A stretch of 64,000 bases of DNA from an uncultured Collinsella sp. (GTDB lineage: Bacteria; Actinomycetota; Coriobacteriia; Coriobacteriales; Coriobacteriaceae), in contig CANRSF010000004.1 of assembly GCA_947642445.1 (NCBI GenBank), forward strand, positions 1-64,000. Reading direction: 5' to 3'. The notes under the pieces were generated by a model. It was not told the DNA's origin and did no database searches. It was given only the letters and a program-made list of their open reading frames with translations. The position numbers and the translations under genes are program-made. Positions 1-8,375 of this stretch are shown here, piece after piece. The first letter of the stretch is position 1, and every line of letters begins with the position of its first letter.

Positions 1-558
1 CGACAAGGCGCCACACTGGTCTGCGGAGTGTTCTGAAAACCAAGCCCGGCCCCCGCCTGCGGTGACGTTGCTGCGAGCTGCCCACGATGGGGCCGTTGTT
101 GGTTGGGGCCGCTGGGCTGATGTGGGGGCACGTGGTTGTTGCGGGCCCTGGTCCCGGCGGCGGCCTCGGCGCTTTGCGCCTGCTGCCTGGGGTGACTTTG
201 GGCTTGGTGCGAATTGAGGTCTAATACTTTCCCGAGAAGTGAAGGACCTTATTTGGACCCCCGAAGCATTGGCATATTTTGACCGCTATTTCCTGCGGTT
301 TTGCAGCGCGAATCCTGCGGTTTTGCGGTCTAAAGGTGTGGATGCTCCGGGACTTCGTTTTTACTCGTTCACTTCTCGGGAAAAGTATTAGAGCTCAGCT
401 GGCGGGGGTACCGCCCTGGCGTCGAAGCCCCGCGTCTTCTTCGCTTGATTGGGAAAAACAGCCTCGCTGAAGTAATTGCGAGCTCGCCCGGACGTATCTG
501 CGGGGGTTGTCTGCACAATTCGCGGTATTATGTTGCGGAGTTTTGAAAGGAGCCGCTG
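1..558. other. non-coding region before ogt
   Basis: I see no convincing gene here. The 63-residue ORF of the track (279-470) has no family features and lies inside an inverted-repeat element described separately (221-391). The first 200 bases are GC-rich without a frame that reads like protein; a gene ending outside the window cannot be excluded. Confidence 0.5.
221..391. repeat. inverted-repeat element, 171 bp
   Basis: The ends read ctaatactttcccgagaagtgaa (221-243) and, inverted, ttcacttctcgggaaaagtattag (368-391), identical apart from one extra base. The interior has CCTGCGGTTTTGC twice in tandem. Two further elements in the window (6739-6878 and 38752-38882) also combine terminal inverted repeats with an internal CCTGCGGTTTT. 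It has no coding capacity. A MITE-like element is the likeliest reading, but no target-site duplication was established. Confidence 0.6.
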
Positions 559-1134
559 GTGGTCACGACGACGTTTGCTTCGCCTTTGGGCGAAATCCTG
601 CTTGCCGCTGATGGCCGCGGTCTGACGGGGCTTTGGTTTGAGGGGCAGGAGCACTTTGGCTCCACGCTTCTCCGTGAAGACTCCGAACATGTTGAAGGCG
701 TCGATGCGGTTTCCGGTACTGGTGGCATGTCGTCGGTGAGTCCGGCAAATGGTGCGGCCTCTTCGGTGCTTGAGCGTTCCTGGGCTTGGCTGAATGCTTA
801 TTTTGCAGGGCAGGAACCTCGGTTTACGCCGCCGTTGCATATGATCGGCACGGCGTTTCAGCGTGAGGTTTGGTTTGAGCTGCTTTCGATCCCGCGTGGC
901 GAGGTCGCTACGTATGGCGAGATCGCCCAGCGTGTTGCGGCTCGACATCGTGTGCCGGGAAATGAAGCGCCCGTTGTATCTCCTCGCGCGGTGGGGGCTG
1001 CGGTCGCTCGCAACCCTATTTCGATTATCGTGCCGTGCCATCGCGTGGTCGCGGCCGACGGATCGCTCAACGGATACGCCGGTGGACTGGATCGCAAGGA
1101 GTGGCTGCTGCGCCTCGAGGGTGCCTATCTATAA
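559..1134 (+). CDS. ogt: methylated-DNA--[protein]-cysteine S-methyltransferase
   Basis: Suicide DNA-repair protein that transfers the alkyl group from O6-alkylguanine in DNA to its own cysteine. The C-terminal half carries the HTH-like core (FQREVWFELLSIPRGEVATYGEIA) and the active-site PCHRV motif with the acceptor at about Cys160, followed by the usual NGYAGGLDRKEWLL segment. The GTG start is preceded by GAAAGGAG at a good distance. At 191 residues it is longer than the usual 160-175, because of a low-complexity insertion (about residues 32-70) between the N-terminal ribonuclease-H-like part and the catalytic domain. It appears monocistronic; the next open frame is a gene remnant. Confidence 0.93.
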   Translation: MVTTTFASPLGEILLAADGRGLTGLWFEGQEHFGSTLLREDSEHVEGVDAVSGTGGMSSVSPANGAASSVLERSWAWLNAYFAGQEPRFTPPLHMIGTAFQREVWFELLSIPRGEVATYGEIAQRVAARHRVPGNEAPVVSPRAVGAAVARNPISIIVPCHRVVAADGSLNGYAGGLDRKEWLLRLEGAYL

Positions 1135-1276
1135 GCTGCAGGCGGCCGCAACGCCCATGCGGCAAGCGCGCTCGCTGTACGGGCGTTGTTTGCAGGGCGA
1201 GATGTGAAGCCGCCCGTTCCTTAAGTCCGACTAAGCTATAACCTTGCTTTTTTAAATATGCTCATCGACCTGCTAA

Positions 1277-1831
1277 GGCAGCACTAAGGCGAGTGCGGGT
1301 GCGCTATTATCGGCGCTCACGGAGCGCTTGGTGTTCTTGGCACGCATGGACGAGGGCTCGGCGGGCTTTACCATGGCGTCGATCGATCTTTCGGAGGCGG
1401 TGAACAAGGCGGCGGCGCCGTTTAAGTCGGTGGCGGTCTCAGGCGGTAAACGCCTGTCGACGTCGATTGCGACCGGCGTGCGGACCCATGCCGATGCCGC
1501 GGCGGTGGCACAGGTGGTTGAGTTGCTACTGGACAACGCCACGCGCTATGCGAGCGAGGGCAGCGTGATTGAGCTGAGCCTGTGCGCCGTTTCGCACGGC
1601 AAAGGCAAGGGCGCCGCCGAGCTTGTCGTATCGAACGCCGTGGACGAGCTGCCCGAGGGCGACCTGGACCGATTGTTCGATCGCTTCTATCGTGCGGATG
1701 CGTCGCGCAGCTCCAAGACGGGTGGCTCGGGCGTGGGCCTGTCCGTGGTGCGTGCCATCGCCGAGGCCCATGGAGGCGCCGCCACCGTATCCGGTCACGG
1801 CAACCAGATCACCTTCACCGTTTGCCTTTAA
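1277..1831 (+). pseudogene. 5'-truncated sensor histidine kinase remnant
   Basis: Only the last part of a two-component histidine kinase remains. The frame opens after a stop at 1274. It starts in what looks like the end of the DHp helix (RLVFLARMDEGSAG) and continues through the HATPase_c domain, with an N box (LLLDNATRYA), F box (LFDRFYRAD) and G box (GGSGVGLSVV). The sensor region, membrane segments and phospho-accepting His are absent, and no response regulator is next to it. No ATG or ribosome site fits; the track uses a TTG at 1328. A free HATPase protein is possible but a decayed kinase is more likely. The stop codon abuts a hairpin repeat. Confidence 0.7.
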
Positions 1832-1883
1832 AACCTGCCAAAAAGGAACAGGTTTATTTTGGCAGGTTTTATCTGGGGAAACG
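1832..1883 (+). repeat. CCTGCC hairpin repeat, copy 1
   Basis: Begins on the base after the TAA of the kinase remnant: AACCTGCCAAAA / loop with AGGAACAGGTTTA / TTTTGGCAGGTT, a perfect 12-bp stem, then TTATCTGGGGAAACG. It could act as an intrinsic terminator (stem followed by TTTTAT), but the sequence beyond the stem is conserved too. Confidence 0.85.
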
Positions 1884-1979
1884 TCCGCAGGAGAGGGCAT
1901 GGGCGGTGTGAACATATGCATCTCTACCTGCTAAAATATAGGCATCGTTGTTCGGCTCCCGAAGGGAAAGGAGACGGTC

Positions 1980-2654
1980 ATGCAGTACGAGATCGGCGGA
2001 GGGGCTTTCCCGGTTGTTACGTGCAACCTTAGCGACGGCGAATCCATGATCACCGAAAGTGGTGCCATGGTCTGGATGACCCCCAACATGGAGATGTCCA
2101 CCTCGGGCGGTGGCATAGGCAAGATGTTCTCTAAGGCTTTTTCGGGTGAGGCGTTGTTCCAAAACATTTGGACCGCGCACGGCGATGGCATGATTGCGTT
2201 TGGCTCTTGTTTCCCCGGCCGCATCGTGCCAATCGAGATCGGTCCTGGCAAGAGCTGGATTTTGCAGAAGCGCTCGTTCCTTGCCGCGGAAAGTGGTGTT
2301 GAGTTGAGCATCCACTTTAACAAGAAGGCAAAGGCCGGCGTCTTTGGCGGCGAGGGCTTTATCATGCAAAAGCTCACGGGCTCGGGTATTGCCTTTGCCG
2401 AGATCGACGGCGACCTAGTTGAGTACGAGCTTGCTGCTGGTCAGCAAATGATTGTAGATACCGGCAACGTGGCCGGCTTTGAGGAGACGGTGAGCATCGA
2501 CGCGCAGATGGTCAAGGGCGTCAAAAACATCATGTTTGGCGGTGAAGGCGTGTTCAACACTGTGCTCACCGGTCCGGGCCGCATCTGGCTGCAGACAATG
2601 CCCATTTCCAATCTTGCAGCAGCAGTGGCCTCGATGACCAACAACAATAACTAG
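1980..2654 (+). CDS. AIM24 / TIGR00266 family protein
   Basis: A 224-residue soluble protein of the widespread AIM24 family (formerly DUF124), a beta-rich fold related to tryptophan-RNA-binding attenuator-like domains. Its bacterial function is unresolved. The family is visible in the N-terminal GESMITESGAMVWM, the glycine-rich GGIGKMFSKAFSGEALFQN, and the repeated FAEIDGDLVEYELAAGQQMIVDTGNVAGFE and GGEGVFNTVLTGPGRIWLQT blocks. The start is an ATG after GAAAGGAGACGGTC. It ends in poly-Asn (TNNNN) and is followed by a strong intrinsic terminator, so it is probably a single-gene unit. Confidence 0.85.
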   Translation: MQYEIGGGAFPVVTCNLSDGESMITESGAMVWMTPNMEMSTSGGGIGKMFSKAFSGEALFQNIWTAHGDGMIAFGSCFPGRIVPIEIGPGKSWILQKRSFLAAESGVELSIHFNKKAKAGVFGGEGFIMQKLTGSGIAFAEIDGDLVEYELAAGQQMIVDTGNVAGFEETVSIDAQMVKGVKNIMFGGEGVFNTVLTGPGRIWLQTMPISNLAAAVASMTNNNN

Positions 2655-2667
2655 TCCGCATAGGATA

Positions 2668-2702
2668 GCGCGCGGCGGGCTTACCCTGTCGCGCGCTTTT
2701 TT
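2668..2702 (+). terminator. intrinsic terminator of the AIM24 gene
   Basis: GCGCGCG / CGCGCGC stem directly followed by six T residues, 14 bases after the stop codon. Confidence 0.85.
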
Positions 2703-2966
2703 GCTGGCAAACGCCTCGCTTATAGAGTGTGGCTGCGCTGCTACAGCGAGCGTCGTCATCTCGTCACCCTGATAGCTTGCGGCAAGCGTGGCAATGAGGA
2801 GTGAGAATTTGAGTGCTCAGTCCCAAGTCATAATGGCGGCCATGCCAACAAGCAAAAACGAGTTGCCGGTGTCACGGAAAGGCGGGCGTCGGTCGATTCC
2901 ACGTGAGACGGCTGTGCCGATCTGCACGGCCGCCCCTGCGCGTCCCGCGCTGCCCCCAAAGAGGTA

Positions 2967-3014
2967 CGTTTCCCCTTATAAAACCTGCCAAAATAAACCT
3001 GTCCCTTTTTGGTC
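2967..3014 (-). repeat. CCTGCC hairpin repeat, copy 2 (inverted, degenerate arm)
   Basis: Reverse-complement copy: acgtttccccttataaaacc, then TGCCAAAATAAACCTGTCCCTTTTTGGT. The far stem arm is decayed (TTTTGGTCGG instead of TTTTGGCAGGTT). It points against the flanking genes. Confidence 0.75.
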
Positions 3015-3066
3015 GGTGCGAAATGGGTAATACTAAAGAGTTATCCGACCAGATGGGAATTAATCG

Positions 3067-3768
<702 letters not shown>

Positions 3769-3773
3769 CGCCC

Positions 3774-6539
3774 ATGGATCAGGACCGCCAAAACAGCCAA
3801 CGCCGCGACGCGCAGAACACGGAGCGCGAGCAGGATTTTACGACCTACCGCACTGCCCAAAGTTCAAACGACATGGTGCCGACGGTGTTTCGCCGCGGTG
3901 TCTACCGCACGATTCGCGGCAGCCTCAAACGCTTCTTGTCCATTGTCGTGATCACCGCGCTCGGCGTGAGCGTGATGTGTGGCCTTAAGGCGGGTTGCGA
4001 GGATCTGTGCGATTCGGTCGACGCTTACTTTGACCAGCAGAATGTTTATGACATCAACGTGCAGTCGACCTATGGTCTGACCGATGACGATATTGCCGCG
4101 ATCCAAGAGGTCGATGGCGTCGAGACGGCCGAGGGCATCTATACCGAGACCGCCTATACCGCCGTGGGTACGACGCGCGAGCGTGTCGTCGTACAGAGCC
4201 TCTCCAAAGAGAATATTGACCAACCGGTGCTAGTGCGCGGCGAGCTGCCCGAGACTTCGGGCGAAGTGGCAGTGACCTCACGTTTTTTGAAGGCTTCGGG
4301 CAAGAAAATCGGCGATACGGTGAGCTTTGCCGCCAACGATGCGAGCTCGTCGAACCAAAGCGCCAAGGACCAGTTTGCCGATGGGGACTACACCATTACG
4401 GCTGAGGTCCTCGATCCCACTGATGTGAGCTCCGACTCGACAGTCAACGCCTTCCGTGCCGCCTCGGCCGCGGACTACAAGTTCTACGTGAGTGAGGATG
4501 CCGCGACGTCGTCGTCCTATTCCGCGATCCACGTGATCGTCGAGGGAGCCAAGGACCTCAACTCCTATTCCGATGCCTATACGGCAAGGATTAACGAGGT
4601 CAAGGGCAATATCGAGAAGATTCGTGACGAGCGCGAAAAAGCGCGTGCCCAGGAACTGACGGCCGATACGCCGGCGAGCTTGGACGCGGCCGAGCGTCAA
4701 GCGAACATGGTCTTTGGGATTGAACAGGACAACATCAACCGTATGGCCGAGGGCAGCGAGGAGCGCGCCCAGGCTCAGGCCGATTTGGACCAGCGCCGCG
4801 CCGCCGCCGACCAGCAATTCGCCGATGCCCGCGCCGAGATTTCCGACCTTGGCGAATGCACCTGGTACATCCAGGACCGTGGCAACATCGCGAGCTACTC
4901 GAGCGTCGAGAGCGACAGCTCCTCGATCGAGGCCATCGCCACGGTCTTCCCGTTCATCTTCTTTATCGTCGCCGTGCTCATCAGCCTTACCACCGCCACG
5001 CGTATGGTCGAGGAGGAACGCACGCTCATCGGCCTGTATAAGGCGCTCGGTTATTCGCGCGGGCGCATTCTGTCCAAATACGTGGACTACTCGCTGTGGG
5101 CGTGCCTGATCGGCGGCGTGCTCGGCAATATCATCGGATTTGTGGGCCTGCCGCTGTTCCTGTTTACGGTGTTCGACGACATGTACTCGCTGCCCCAGAT
5201 GTTGCTTTCGTACGACATTGTGTCCTCAATCGTCTCGGTGGCACTGTTTGCCGTGGGCGTGGTGGGCGCCACAATTATCGCCTGCCGCCACGAGATGGCC
5301 GAGACCCCGGCCTCGCTCATGCGCCCCAAGGCTCCGCGCGCCGGCTCGCGCATCTTGCTTGAGCGTATCGGCTTTATCTGGCGCCGCATGGGCTTTTTGA
5401 ACAAGGTCGCTGCACGCAACCTATTCCGCTATAAAAAGCGCGCCTTTATGACCATCTTCGGAATTGCCGGCTGCACAGCGCTCGTGATCTGCGGTATGGG
5501 CATCCGTGACACGTCGGTGGCGCTTTCGCCCAAGCAGTACGGGCATATCACGCGCTATGACTTGCTGGCGGTCGCCAATCCCGACGATTTTTCGCAGACG
5601 TGCGCGGCGTTGGACGAGCGCAACGCGGCCAATGATTCCAACGTGACCGTGACCTCGACCCTGCCGATTATGACCGACAACGTCACCTTTACATTCGGCG
5701 GAAAGAGCGAGACCGTGCAGCTGATCGTGGTGCCCGATGACCGCACGAACGATCTGGACGACTATGTTCGCCTTGAGGATGAGTCCAAAGAGCCGCTGTC
5801 TTTGCGTGACGGAGACGTGTATCTGAGCAAGAGTTCACAGCTGGTACTGGGGATTCAGCCGGGCGATACGGCGCACGTCCAGGATTCGTCGCTCAATGTT
5901 GCCAAGGTCAAAGTCAGCGACATCTCGCTCAACTATCTAGGCAACACGCTTTACATGACGCAGAGCACCTATGAGCGCGCGTTCGGTCGAAGTGCACGCC
6001 TTAACGGCGTCTTTGTGCTGCTTAAGGGTTCGTCGGCTGACCAGATTGCGTTTACCAACCGTCTTAAGAGCGATGGTTGGATTACGCTGTCGAGCACCGC
6101 CGAGCATTGGGAAAACTATGAGGCAAACTTTACGATTATCAATTCGGTCGTGGTGCTTGTGACCTTTATGGCGGCGTGCCTGTCGTTTGTGGTGGTATTT
6201 ACGTTGTCTAACACCAACATCTCGGAGCGCGAACGCGAGCTGGCGACTATTAAGGTGCTGGGCTTCCGTCGTGGCGAGGTGCACCATTACGTCAACAAGG
6301 AGACGTTGATTCTTACGGCGATCGGAGCCGCGCTGGGCGTTCCGCTGGGCGGCTTGCTGGCCGAGAGTTTTACGTACATTTTGCAGATGCCGTCATTGTA
6401 CTTTGACGTTGAGGTCGAGCCGCTGAGCTACGTGCTGTCCGTTCTGCTGGCCTTTGCCTTTACGTTTATCGTCAACCTCGCTACCAATCGCACCCTCAAC
6501 AAGATCGACATGGTCGGCGCCCTCAAGAGCGCCGAGTAA
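3774..6539 (+). CDS. FtsX-family ABC transporter permease, large
   Basis: About 921 residues. The layout is an N-terminal membrane segment (after VYRTIRGSLKRFLSIVVITALGVSVMCGL), a long external domain with a charged coiled-coil stretch (NIEKIRDEREKARAQ to AQADLDQRRAAADQQFADARAEI), a first FtsX unit (FPFIFFIVAVLISLTTATRMVEEERTLIGLYKALGYSR), a second external domain, and a C-terminal FtsX unit (SVVVLVTFMAACLSFVVVFTLSNTNISERERELATIKVLGFRRGEV). The track extends to 3717, but the ATG at 3774, just after the ATPase stop, avoids a 51-base overlap; a later start near MVPTVFRR is also possible. The substrate is unknown. The TAA overlaps a hairpin repeat. Confidence 0.9.
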   Translation: MDQDRQNSQRRDAQNTEREQDFTTYRTAQSSNDMVPTVFRRGVYRTIRGSLKRFLSIVVITALGVSVMCGLKAGCEDLCDSVDAYFDQQNVYDINVQSTYGLTDDDIAAIQEVDGVETAEGIYTETAYTAVGTTRERVVVQSLSKENIDQPVLVRGELPETSGEVAVTSRFLKASGKKIGDTVSFAANDASSSNQSAKDQFADGDYTITAEVLDPTDVSSDSTVNAFRAASAADYKFYVSEDAATSSSYSAIHVIVEGAKDLNSYSDAYTARINEVKGNIEKIRDEREKARAQELTADTPASLDAAERQANMVFGIEQDNINRMAEGSEERAQAQADLDQRRAAADQQFADARAEISDLGECTWYIQDRGNIASYSSVESDSSSIEAIATVFPFIFFIVAVLISLTTATRMVEEERTLIGLYKALGYSRGRILSKYVDYSLWACLIGGVLGNIIGFVGLPLFLFTVFDDMYSLPQMLLSYDIVSSIVSVALFAVGVVGATIIACRHEMAETPASLMRPKAPRAGSRILLERIGFIWRRMGFLNKVAARNLFRYKKRAFMTIFGIAGCTALVICGMGIRDTSVALSPKQYGHITRYDLLAVANPDDFSQTCAALDERNAANDSNVTVTSTLPIMTDNVTFTFGGKSETVQLIVVPDDRTNDLDDYVRLEDESKEPLSLRDGDVYLSKSSQLVLGIQPGDTAHVQDSSLNVAKVKVSDISLNYLGNTLYMTQSTYERAFGRSARLNGVFVLLKGSSADQIAFTNRLKSDGWITLSSTAEHWENYEANFTIINSVVVLVTFMAACLSFVVVFTLSNTNISERERELATIKVLGFRRGEVHHYVNKETLILTAIGAALGVPLGGLLAESFTYILQMPSLYFDVEVEPLSYVLSVLLAFAFTFIVNLATNRTLNKIDMVGALKSAE

Positions 6540-6590
6540 CCTGCCAAAAAGGGACAGGTTTATTTTGGCAGGTTTTATCTGGGCAAACGC
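6538..6590 (+). repeat. CCTGCC hairpin repeat, copy 3
   Basis: The two A residues of the permease TAA stop form the first bases of the stem AACCTGCCAAAA. The loop is AAGGGACAGGTTTA and the tail TTATCTGGGCAAACG. Confidence 0.85.
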
Positions 6591-6738
6591 CGGACAACCA
6601 TTAGGTGGCCCGGCGTTTGCCCCGTCAAACGGGCTTTCCATTTGCCTTTCATTCTATTTGGTTTTCGCTCGCAGGCGTGGATGAGAGGCTCTCTTTGGCC
6701 TTCGAGATTGGGCTTGTATGGGTCGTATGCCACAAAAT

Positions 6739-6878
6739 GGGCCTATCTACTACGTTTGCTACCACACCCTCGACCGTGACAAAGGTTATGAAATTAAAAC
6801 CGCAGGTAGAGGGCTTGCCAGCTTTCGGAAAAGGCGGGTATGGTCGGCCCTCTCGAGTTAAACGTAGTAAATAGGCCC
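6739..6878. repeat. inverted-repeat element, 140 bp
   Basis: Terminal arms gggcctatctactacgttt (6739-6757) and aaacgtagtaaataggccc (6860-6878) pair at 18 of 19 positions. On the minus strand the interior contains TACCTGCGGTTTTA, a 14-base word also found inside the 38752-38882 element. Its arms are unrelated to those of the other two elements. Confidence 0.6.
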
Positions 6879-6939
6879 TTTTCTTGGCGCGCGGTCAGCT
6901 CAATGCTAATCTCCGTGCCGGAACTGACCCAGTTGTTTG

Positions 6940-7010
6940 TAAGTTGCGGTGATATACGGACTGTTTGGCGCTTTGGAGCTTCAAAACAGTCCCTATCTCA
7001 CCGCAACTTA
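6940..7010. repeat. 71-bp imperfect hairpin
   Basis: TAAGTTGCGGTGATATACGGACTGTTT pairs with AAACAGTCCCTATCTCACCGCAACTTA at 24 of 27 positions, with a 17-base loop. It lies beyond the 3' end of the minus-strand XRE gene and has no T tract on either side, so it does not look like a simple terminator. Confidence 0.7.
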
Positions 7011-7053
7011 GGAGAAGGGCGGGGGCGGTTGGGTGCTGGTGGGTCGGAGCGTG

Positions 7054-7974
7054 TTAGGCCTGTTTGCGGTGCTTCCATTGTTTGCGACACCAGCGCATGA
7101 GCGCCTTTATGACGGGAATCGTGATGAGGATGATCCATGCAGGATGGGGCTGTCCCAAACAGAGCCACATGTAGAGGAACCAAGCGATGGCGGCTGCCGG
7201 GTAGATGACCTCGATCAGCTTAGACAGGTGGCGCCGATCGATAAAGTCACCAATCGCGTAGTAGACGGGAACCAGAAAGACGAGGAAAAGCCCCATGCCC
7301 CATGTGCCGTAGACAATGCCGAGCACCAGATAGGCGAGAGTAACAAGTGCGGGGAAGGGGAATTTGTTCCATGCACGTCCGACCTTGGTGTGGAAATGCT
7401 TGCCATGATGGTCGAGCTTGTCGTGTGCTTCCTTCCAGCTGGAAAACGTTTCGCCGTCGATGGTGACGGTGCCGTCGTCATTGGTGCGTACGCTATGTCC
7501 ATCGTCCTCAAGCGTATCGATATGCACGCCGTCCGGCCCCACATGCACCTCTTCGCCCTTGCGCTCGTTGGTCACATGGATGCCGCTCCAACCAACATGG
7601 ACTTCCTCGCCCTTATTGGGATCAATGACGTGGATACCGCGCGCGAGGGAAATGTCGACAAGTGGTTTGTCGCCGCAATCGGCGTGCCCGGCAGGATCCT
7701 CAGCCTCGTCAGCCACATCCGCCGTCTCGGTGTCGGCGCTACCGTCCTCCAGGTCGTCGGCATCGTTGGCCGCCTCCCCATACAACAGCTCATCCAGCGA
7801 CACGCCATACAGCGCGGCGAGCGCAATAAGGTTATCGGTATCGGGCGAGGATTCGCTGCGCTCCCATTTACTGACAGCCTGACGACTTACGCCCAGCTGG
7901 GCGGCAAGCGCCTCCTGAGAAAGCCCGGCAGCTTTACGGCGATCGACGAGGCGCTGTGCCATCGCAAGATCCAT
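7054..7974 (-). CDS. XRE-family regulator with beta repeats and membrane C-terminus
   Basis: About 306 residues. An N-terminal helix-turn-helix (RLVDRRKAAGLSQEALAAQLGVSRQAVSKWERSESSPDTDNL) is followed by an acidic linker. Then come tandem 18-residue repeats (GIHVIDPNKGEEVHVGWS, GIHVTNERKGEEVHVGPD, then a partial GVHIDTLEDDG) and a C-terminus with three or four membrane segments (FPALVTLAYLVLGIVYG, GLFLVFLVPVYYAIG, YPAAAIAWFLYMWLCLG, WIILITIPVI). I chose the ATG at 7974 over 8046 because CGAAAGGAACCACC precedes it. The layout suggests a membrane-tethered repressor that senses the envelope. Repeated GCTACCGG motifs upstream may be its own operators. The ligand is unknown. Confidence 0.85.
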   Translation of the reverse strand: MDLAMAQRLVDRRKAAGLSQEALAAQLGVSRQAVSKWERSESSPDTDNLIALAALYGVSLDELLYGEAANDADDLEDGSADTETADVADEAEDPAGHADCGDKPLVDISLARGIHVIDPNKGEEVHVGWSGIHVTNERKGEEVHVGPDGVHIDTLEDDGHSVRTNDDGTVTIDGETFSSWKEAHDKLDHHGKHFHTKVGRAWNKFPFPALVTLAYLVLGIVYGTWGMGLFLVFLVPVYYAIGDFIDRRHLSKLIEVIYPAAAIAWFLYMWLCLGQPHPAWIILITIPVIKALMRWCRKQWKHRKQA

Positions 7975-8027
7975 GGTGGTTCCTTTCGTTTGATGGTCGA
8001 ATCGAATGAGCCGAGTATGCCGAGAAC

Positions 8028-8096
8028 AGCCGGTAGCGACCACCATTTCTAGTTAGAATCTGCCCCAACCCTACCGCAACTACCGGTAGCAACCCC
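8028..8096 (-). promoter_or_regulatory. candidate operators upstream of the XRE gene
   Basis: On the minus strand GTTGCTACCGGTAG (containing the palindrome CTACCGGTAG at 8080-8089) and GTCGCTACCGGCTG (around 8028-8040) lie 54-122 bases before the start. Repeated sites of this kind are common for autoregulated XRE repressors. The role is inferred from position and symmetry only. Confidence 0.35.
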
Positions 8097-8190
8097 TAGC
8101 GACCAGCCATTTTAGGACAAATGTCAGTGCTACTCTCAGCTAAGAGCCTGCAACATCCCAAAATCTCAGCCCACGCACTTGCAGCAAGAA

Positions 8191-8375
8191 GACGAATAGC
8201 CTCGGCCTCCCTAGTTACCGCAGGAGGCCCCAGGGCTTTCCTCCCAAATCTTTCCGCAGGACGGAAGGACCCCGCCGCGCGAAGCGCGCAGCGGGGTCCT
8301 GACATGTCCGAGGACGATTTGGGAGGAAAGCCCTAGGGCCTCCGATGAGAGCAGTTCCAGCCGAGGCTATTCGTC
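8191..8375. repeat. 185-bp nested palindrome at the pfkA 3' end
   Basis: Three nested arm pairs. Outer: gacgaatagcctcggc (8191-8206) with gccgaggctattcgtc (8360-8375), 16 of 16. Middle: ggaggccccagggctttcctcccaaatc (8223-8250) with 8316-8343, 27 of 28. Inner: ggaccccgc/gcggggtcc (8267-8299). The right outer arm includes the last codons and stop of pfkA (GAC GAA TAG). The region between the XRE start and pfkA (7975-8366) holds nothing else except the candidate operators; the track ORFs across it are artefacts of the palindrome. Confidence 0.85.

Larger units (their letters stand above)
2655..3066. other. intergenic region before the ABC transporter
   Basis: Holds the AIM24 terminator and an inverted, degenerate CCTGCC hairpin copy (2967-3014). 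The 80-residue ORF at 2788-3030 runs straight through that repeat and has no protein-like features, so I do not call it a gene. Confidence 0.6.
6540..7053. other. intergenic region rich in palindromes
   Basis: No gene seen. It contains the copy 3 hairpin, an inverted-repeat element (6739-6878) and a 71-bp hairpin (6940-7010). Short track ORFs here overlap these structures and lack protein-like character. Confidence 0.6.

Noticed and set aside
279-470. 63-residue ORF
   Set aside because: It lies inside the 221-391 inverted-repeat element.
2788-3030. 80-residue ORF before the ABC transporter
   Set aside because: It runs through an inverted hairpin repeat and lacks protein-like features.
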